Source: CAZQIO01 sp964593405
Lineage (GTDB): Bacteria; Patescibacteriota; Minisyncoccia; Minisyncoccales; GBS-2
Assembly (NCBI GenBank): GCA_964593405.1
Contig: CAZQIO010000001.1
Location: 1-64,000, forward strand
Reading direction: 5' to 3'
Length of the DNA stretch: 64,000 nt
Shown: positions 61,522-64,000 of the stretch, piece by piece
How positions within the stretch are numbered: position 1 is the stretch's first letter
Layout: each line of letters opens with the position of its first letter
Made by a program: the position numbers and the translations under genes
The notes under the pieces: model-generated
The model's database searches: none
Seen by the model: the letters and a program-made list of their open reading frames with translations, nothing else
Told to the model about the DNA's origin: nothing

Positions 61522-62225
61522 TGGGAATTTTGTATGTAGTCGCTACACCAATTGGTAATTTAAAAGACATCACCCTCAGAGCCCTGGAAGTTTTGAGGTC
61601 AGTCGATTTGATATTGACTGAAGACACAAGAGTAGCCAAAAAACTTTTAGATCATTATGGAATAAAAAAACCTCTTTTAAGTTATCATCAACACTCAAAA
61701 TTAGAAAGAATTAACGAAATTGTTCAACTTTTGCGATCTGGGAAAAATTTAGCTTTAATTTCTGATGCGGGAACTCCCGGTATTTCCGATCCCGGGGGGA
61801 AACTAATAGAAAAACTAAAGGAAAATCTAAAAGAAATTAAAATTGTACCCATTCCTGGACCCTCTGCTATTGTTGCCGCAGCTTCCGTTTCTGGTTTTCC
61901 AATGGACAGGTTTTTATTTTTAGGTTTTTGCCCAAAAAAGAAAAAAAGAAAAAAATTTTTCAATGAGGTTTTGAGTTCAAAATATCCAGTTATCTTTTAC
62001 GAATCTCCCCACCGTCTCATTAAAACTTTAACAGAGCTTTCTTCAATGGCCAAAATTCTTAATTTGCGAGTAAAAATTGTAATAGCAAAGGAATTAACAA
62101 AAAAGTTTGAAACAATTTTCAGGGGAGAAATTGAAAAGGTGATTGAGCAGCTTCAAAAAGAAAAAATAAAAGGGGAATTTGTTTTAATAGTTAAGACCGA
62201 ATCAAATTTGCTTAAAAAACATTGA
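61521..62225 (+). CDS. rsmI: 16S rRNA 2'-O-ribose C1402 methyltransferase
   Basis: 234 residues of tetrapyrrole-methylase-like fold. VATPIGNLKDITLRALEVL at the start, EDTRVAKKLLDHYGI, ALISDAGTPGISDPG (SAM-binding loop), IPGPSAIVAAASVSGFP and FYESPHRLIKTL are RsmI signatures. It methylates the ribose of C1402 in the decoding centre. Confidence 0.95.
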   Translation: MGILYVVATPIGNLKDITLRALEVLRSVDLILTEDTRVAKKLLDHYGIKKPLLSYHQHSKLERINEIVQLLRSGKNLALISDAGTPGISDPGGKLIEKLKENLKEIKIVPIPGPSAIVAAASVSGFPMDRFLFLGFCPKKKKRKKFFNEVLSSKYPVIFYESPHRLIKTLTELSSMAKILNLRVKIVIAKELTKKFETIFRGEIEKVIEQLQKEKIKGEFVLIVKTESNLLKKH

Positions 62226-62243
62226 TTGGTTAAGATAAGTAGT

Positions 62244-62879
62244 ATGGGTTTTCAAAATCTAGAAAATTTTTCTTTTTCTTTTTTGTTGGCAAACTTTGTT
62301 TTGCTTTTTGGAATTTTAGTGGCAAAAATTTTTGAGAGAATATCTTTGAGATTTTTAGAGAAAATTAAATTAGACCAAATACTAAAGAGAATAGGCTGGA
62401 AAGAGGCCACAGAGAGTATTGGGGCAGAAATTTCGCTTCAAAATTTTATCTCCCAATTGGTTAAGTGGTTTTTTATTTTTTTATTTTTGATGGCCTTTTT
62501 TGAGATTTTGCAACTAGAAAAAGTTAGCGAATTTTTCGAGACGATCGTTCGTTACTATCCGAACATTTTCATTTCAGTAGTTATTTTTTTGACAGTAGTT
62601 TATTTGGTTGATTTTTCAAGAAAAATTTTTGTTGCCTCTTTTGACAAAGAAAAAATTGTTTACTCTCCTTTGGTTGGGAAGGGTCTTTCTTTCTTCATTT
62701 GGATTTTGACAATTTTGGCAATTTTGTACCAGTTGAAGATCGTTCCAGAGTTAATTTTGGTAACATTTGTTGGACTAGTTGGAATGATTTCTTTGGCCGT
62801 TGGAATTTCTTTTGGCCTGGGCGGAAAAGATTTTGCCTCAAAATTTTTAAGAGAATTACAAGAAAAACTCAAAAAATAA
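62244..62879 (+). CDS. small mechanosensitive-channel-like TM-helix protein
   Basis: 211 residues with four membrane helices. The late segment FVGLVGMISLAVGISFGLGG followed by KDFASKFLRELQEKLKK resembles the conserved TM-helix repeat and pore helix of MscS-related proteins. The beta and C-terminal domains of MscS are missing. An ATG was preferred to the in-frame TTG six codons upstream. The DAK2 gene starts two bases after its stop. Confidence 0.75.
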   Translation: MGFQNLENFSFSFLLANFVLLFGILVAKIFERISLRFLEKIKLDQILKRIGWKEATESIGAEISLQNFISQLVKWFFIFLFLMAFFEILQLEKVSEFFETIVRYYPNIFISVVIFLTVVYLVDFSRKIFVASFDKEKIVYSPLVGKGLSFFIWILTILAILYQLKIVPELILVTFVGLVGMISLAVGISFGLGGKDFASKFLRELQEKLKK

Positions 62880-62881
62880 AC

Positions 62882-64000
62882 ATGGAGTACTTACATAAAG
62901 AGGATTTCAAAAGAATGATTTTACTTTCTTTTGAAACTATAGAAAGAGAAAAAGAGACGATAAACAGAATTAATGTTTTCCCAGTTCCTGACCAAGATAC
63001 TGGAACAAATTTGGCTGCCACTTTAAGAGGAATGAAAGAAGCTGTAGAAAAGGCAGAATTTCAGACTTTAGAAAAACTTTCCAGGGCAGCCCTTGAAGGA
63101 GCTTTAACAAATGCTCAGGGTAATGCGGGAGTAATTTTTACTGGTTTTTTAGCTGGTTTTTTGTCTAAGTTTGATAAAAACCCAATTGATGCAAAAAAGT
63201 TAGCAGAAGCCTTTGAAGAAGGAAGAAAAAGTGCTCAAAATTCAATTTTAAAACCAAAAGAAGGGACAATTTTAGATGTAATAGAAGCTACAGCAAAAAC
63301 TTTTCAAAAAGAGGCAGAAAGAGAGAAAAATATTGTAAAAATTTTTGAAAAAGCGATCGAAGCAGCAAAAGAAGCTCTTTTGCAAACTAGGGAAAAGCTT
63401 GAAATTTTAAAAAGAGCAAACGTTGTCGATGCTGGAGGGCTTGGGTTTTTAATGATTTTGGAAAGTTATTTGGAGGCACTGCGACCAACAAAAAAAATGG
63501 AAAAGGAAAAAGAAAGTTCGGTTCATGAGGTGAAAAAATTTATTCAAGTTTTAAAGAATAGATACGAAATAGTTTCTTTGATTTTAAACCCAAAAATTGA
63601 GCAAGAAAGGATAAAAGAAAAATTAAAAAAATTTGGCAATTGCATAGACATTGTTTTAGTGGGTGAAAAAATGAAAATTCACATTCATACAGATTGGCCA
63701 GAAGAAGTTAGGGAAGTTTTAAAAACAATTGGAAAGATTGAAGATTTGAGGATCGAAGATATGACAAAAGAAGTTAGTGGTGAACCATCTCTTAAAAAAG
63801 TTTCGATCGGAATTGTTACAGAGGATGTAGCCTGCCTTTTGCCAAAAATTTTAGAAAGATATAATATTGAGTTGGCGCAAACAAAATTTGATTGGCCAGA
63901 ATTGGAAAAGATTCCTGGAGAGAATATTTATCAAAAAATAAAAAAAGCCTATGAGATTGGAATTGAAACAAGACCAAAAACTTCTCAGGCCACCCCAAAA
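62882..64000 (+). CDS. DAK2-domain kinase (FakA-like) fused to a DegV domain, partial
   Basis: Open to the window end, at least 373 residues. The N-terminal DAK2 domain has INRINVFPVPDQDTGTNLAA, where the Asp residues bind Mg-ATP, then ALTNAQGNAGVIFTGFLAGF and KRANVVDAGGLGFLMILESY. A middle region with MKIHIHTDWPEEVREVLKTI matches FakA. The last 70 residues switch to a DegV (FakB-like) start: SIGIVTEDVACLLPKILERY with PKTSQATP, the DegV lipid-binding TSQ loop. In Firmicutes FakA and FakB are separate proteins for fatty-acid phosphorylation. Confidence 0.85.
   Translation, partial: MEYLHKEDFKRMILLSFETIEREKETINRINVFPVPDQDTGTNLAATLRGMKEAVEKAEFQTLEKLSRAALEGALTNAQGNAGVIFTGFLAGFLSKFDKNPIDAKKLAEAFEEGRKSAQNSILKPKEGTILDVIEATAKTFQKEAEREKNIVKIFEKAIEAAKEALLQTREKLEILKRANVVDAGGLGFLMILESYLEALRPTKKMEKEKESSVHEVKKFIQVLKNRYEIVSLILNPKIEQERIKEKLKKFGNCIDIVLVGEKMKIHIHTDWPEEVREVLKTIGKIEDLRIEDMTKEVSGEPSLKKVSIGIVTEDVACLLPKILERYNIELAQTKFDWPELEKIPGENIYQKIKKAYEIGIETRPKTSQATPK

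Noticed and set aside
1..64000. CRISPR array
   Set aside because: No set of regularly spaced identical repeats was found on either strand; the repeated elements seen are a 32-base palindrome pair and a 45-base imperfect pair.

Overview
The window looks like the chromosome of an AT-rich bacterium of the candidate phyla radiation (Patescibacteria, probably Parcubacteria-like). This is an inference from compact, overlapping genes, short proteins, many lysine/isoleucine codons rich in A and T, normal use of TGA as stop, and a gene set typical of that group. UDG family 4, endonuclease Q, DUF763, a presenilin-like protease and tandem HUMPS enzymes are shared with thermophilic archaea and suggest a warm habitat.

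Layout. 0.1-4.3 kb: DUF763, a small basic protein, a presenilin-like membrane protease, two tandem HPS/OMPDC-family enzymes, and two broken small genes. 4.3-11.6 kb: slipin, uracil-DNA glycosylase, a divergent elp3/trm9-like tRNA-modification pair, tRNA-Arg, an unassigned structured RNA with its own promoter, MgtC, endonuclease Q and TatD. 11.6-23.2 kb: leuS, glmS, iorAB, murA, tRNA-Leu, a phosphohexomutase, a GlmU-like nucleotidyltransferase and an amino-sugar kinase, which together suggest UDP-GlcNAc and cell-wall precursor supply. 23.2-29.3 kb: a hypothetical gene, tRNA-Leu, greA behind a possible attenuator, a double HD-domain protein, two DUF72 genes, a secreted matrixin and an isochorismatase-family hydrolase.

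29.3-43.3 kb is accessory. The promoter and first codons of yjbQ occur three times (29.3, 31.2 and 43.3 kb) and only the last copy is complete. Between copies 1 and 2 lie a radical SAM gene and a PAP2 phosphatase gene. Between copies 2 and 3 lies about 12 kb of foreign, archaeal-looking DNA: a trypsin-like protease, a small membrane protein, a tRNA-Asp-targeting tyrosine integrase, a ribbon-helix-helix protein, a TraG/VirD4-like ATPase with a membrane partner, and a cassette with a PEP-synthase-like protein, an unknown 364-residue protein, a RaSEA-like radical SAM enzyme and a PaaK-like adenylating enzyme. I count about a dozen nonsense or frameshift lesions in this block, against one or two in the other 52 kb, so it is a decaying element.

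43.3-64 kb returns to the host: yjbQ, DUF4349, an MFS-like protein, polX, Nudix, infC-rpmI-rplT, ssrA-smpB, argS, ileS with an embedded histidine-phosphatase domain, recO, a DUF11-like surface protein, glyS, an M16 peptidase, an AI-2E-like membrane protein, rsmI, a TM-helix protein and a DAK2-DegV fusion that runs off the end.

Several host genes have a sigma70-type -10 box only 6-8 bases before ATG, which suggests leaderless transcripts.
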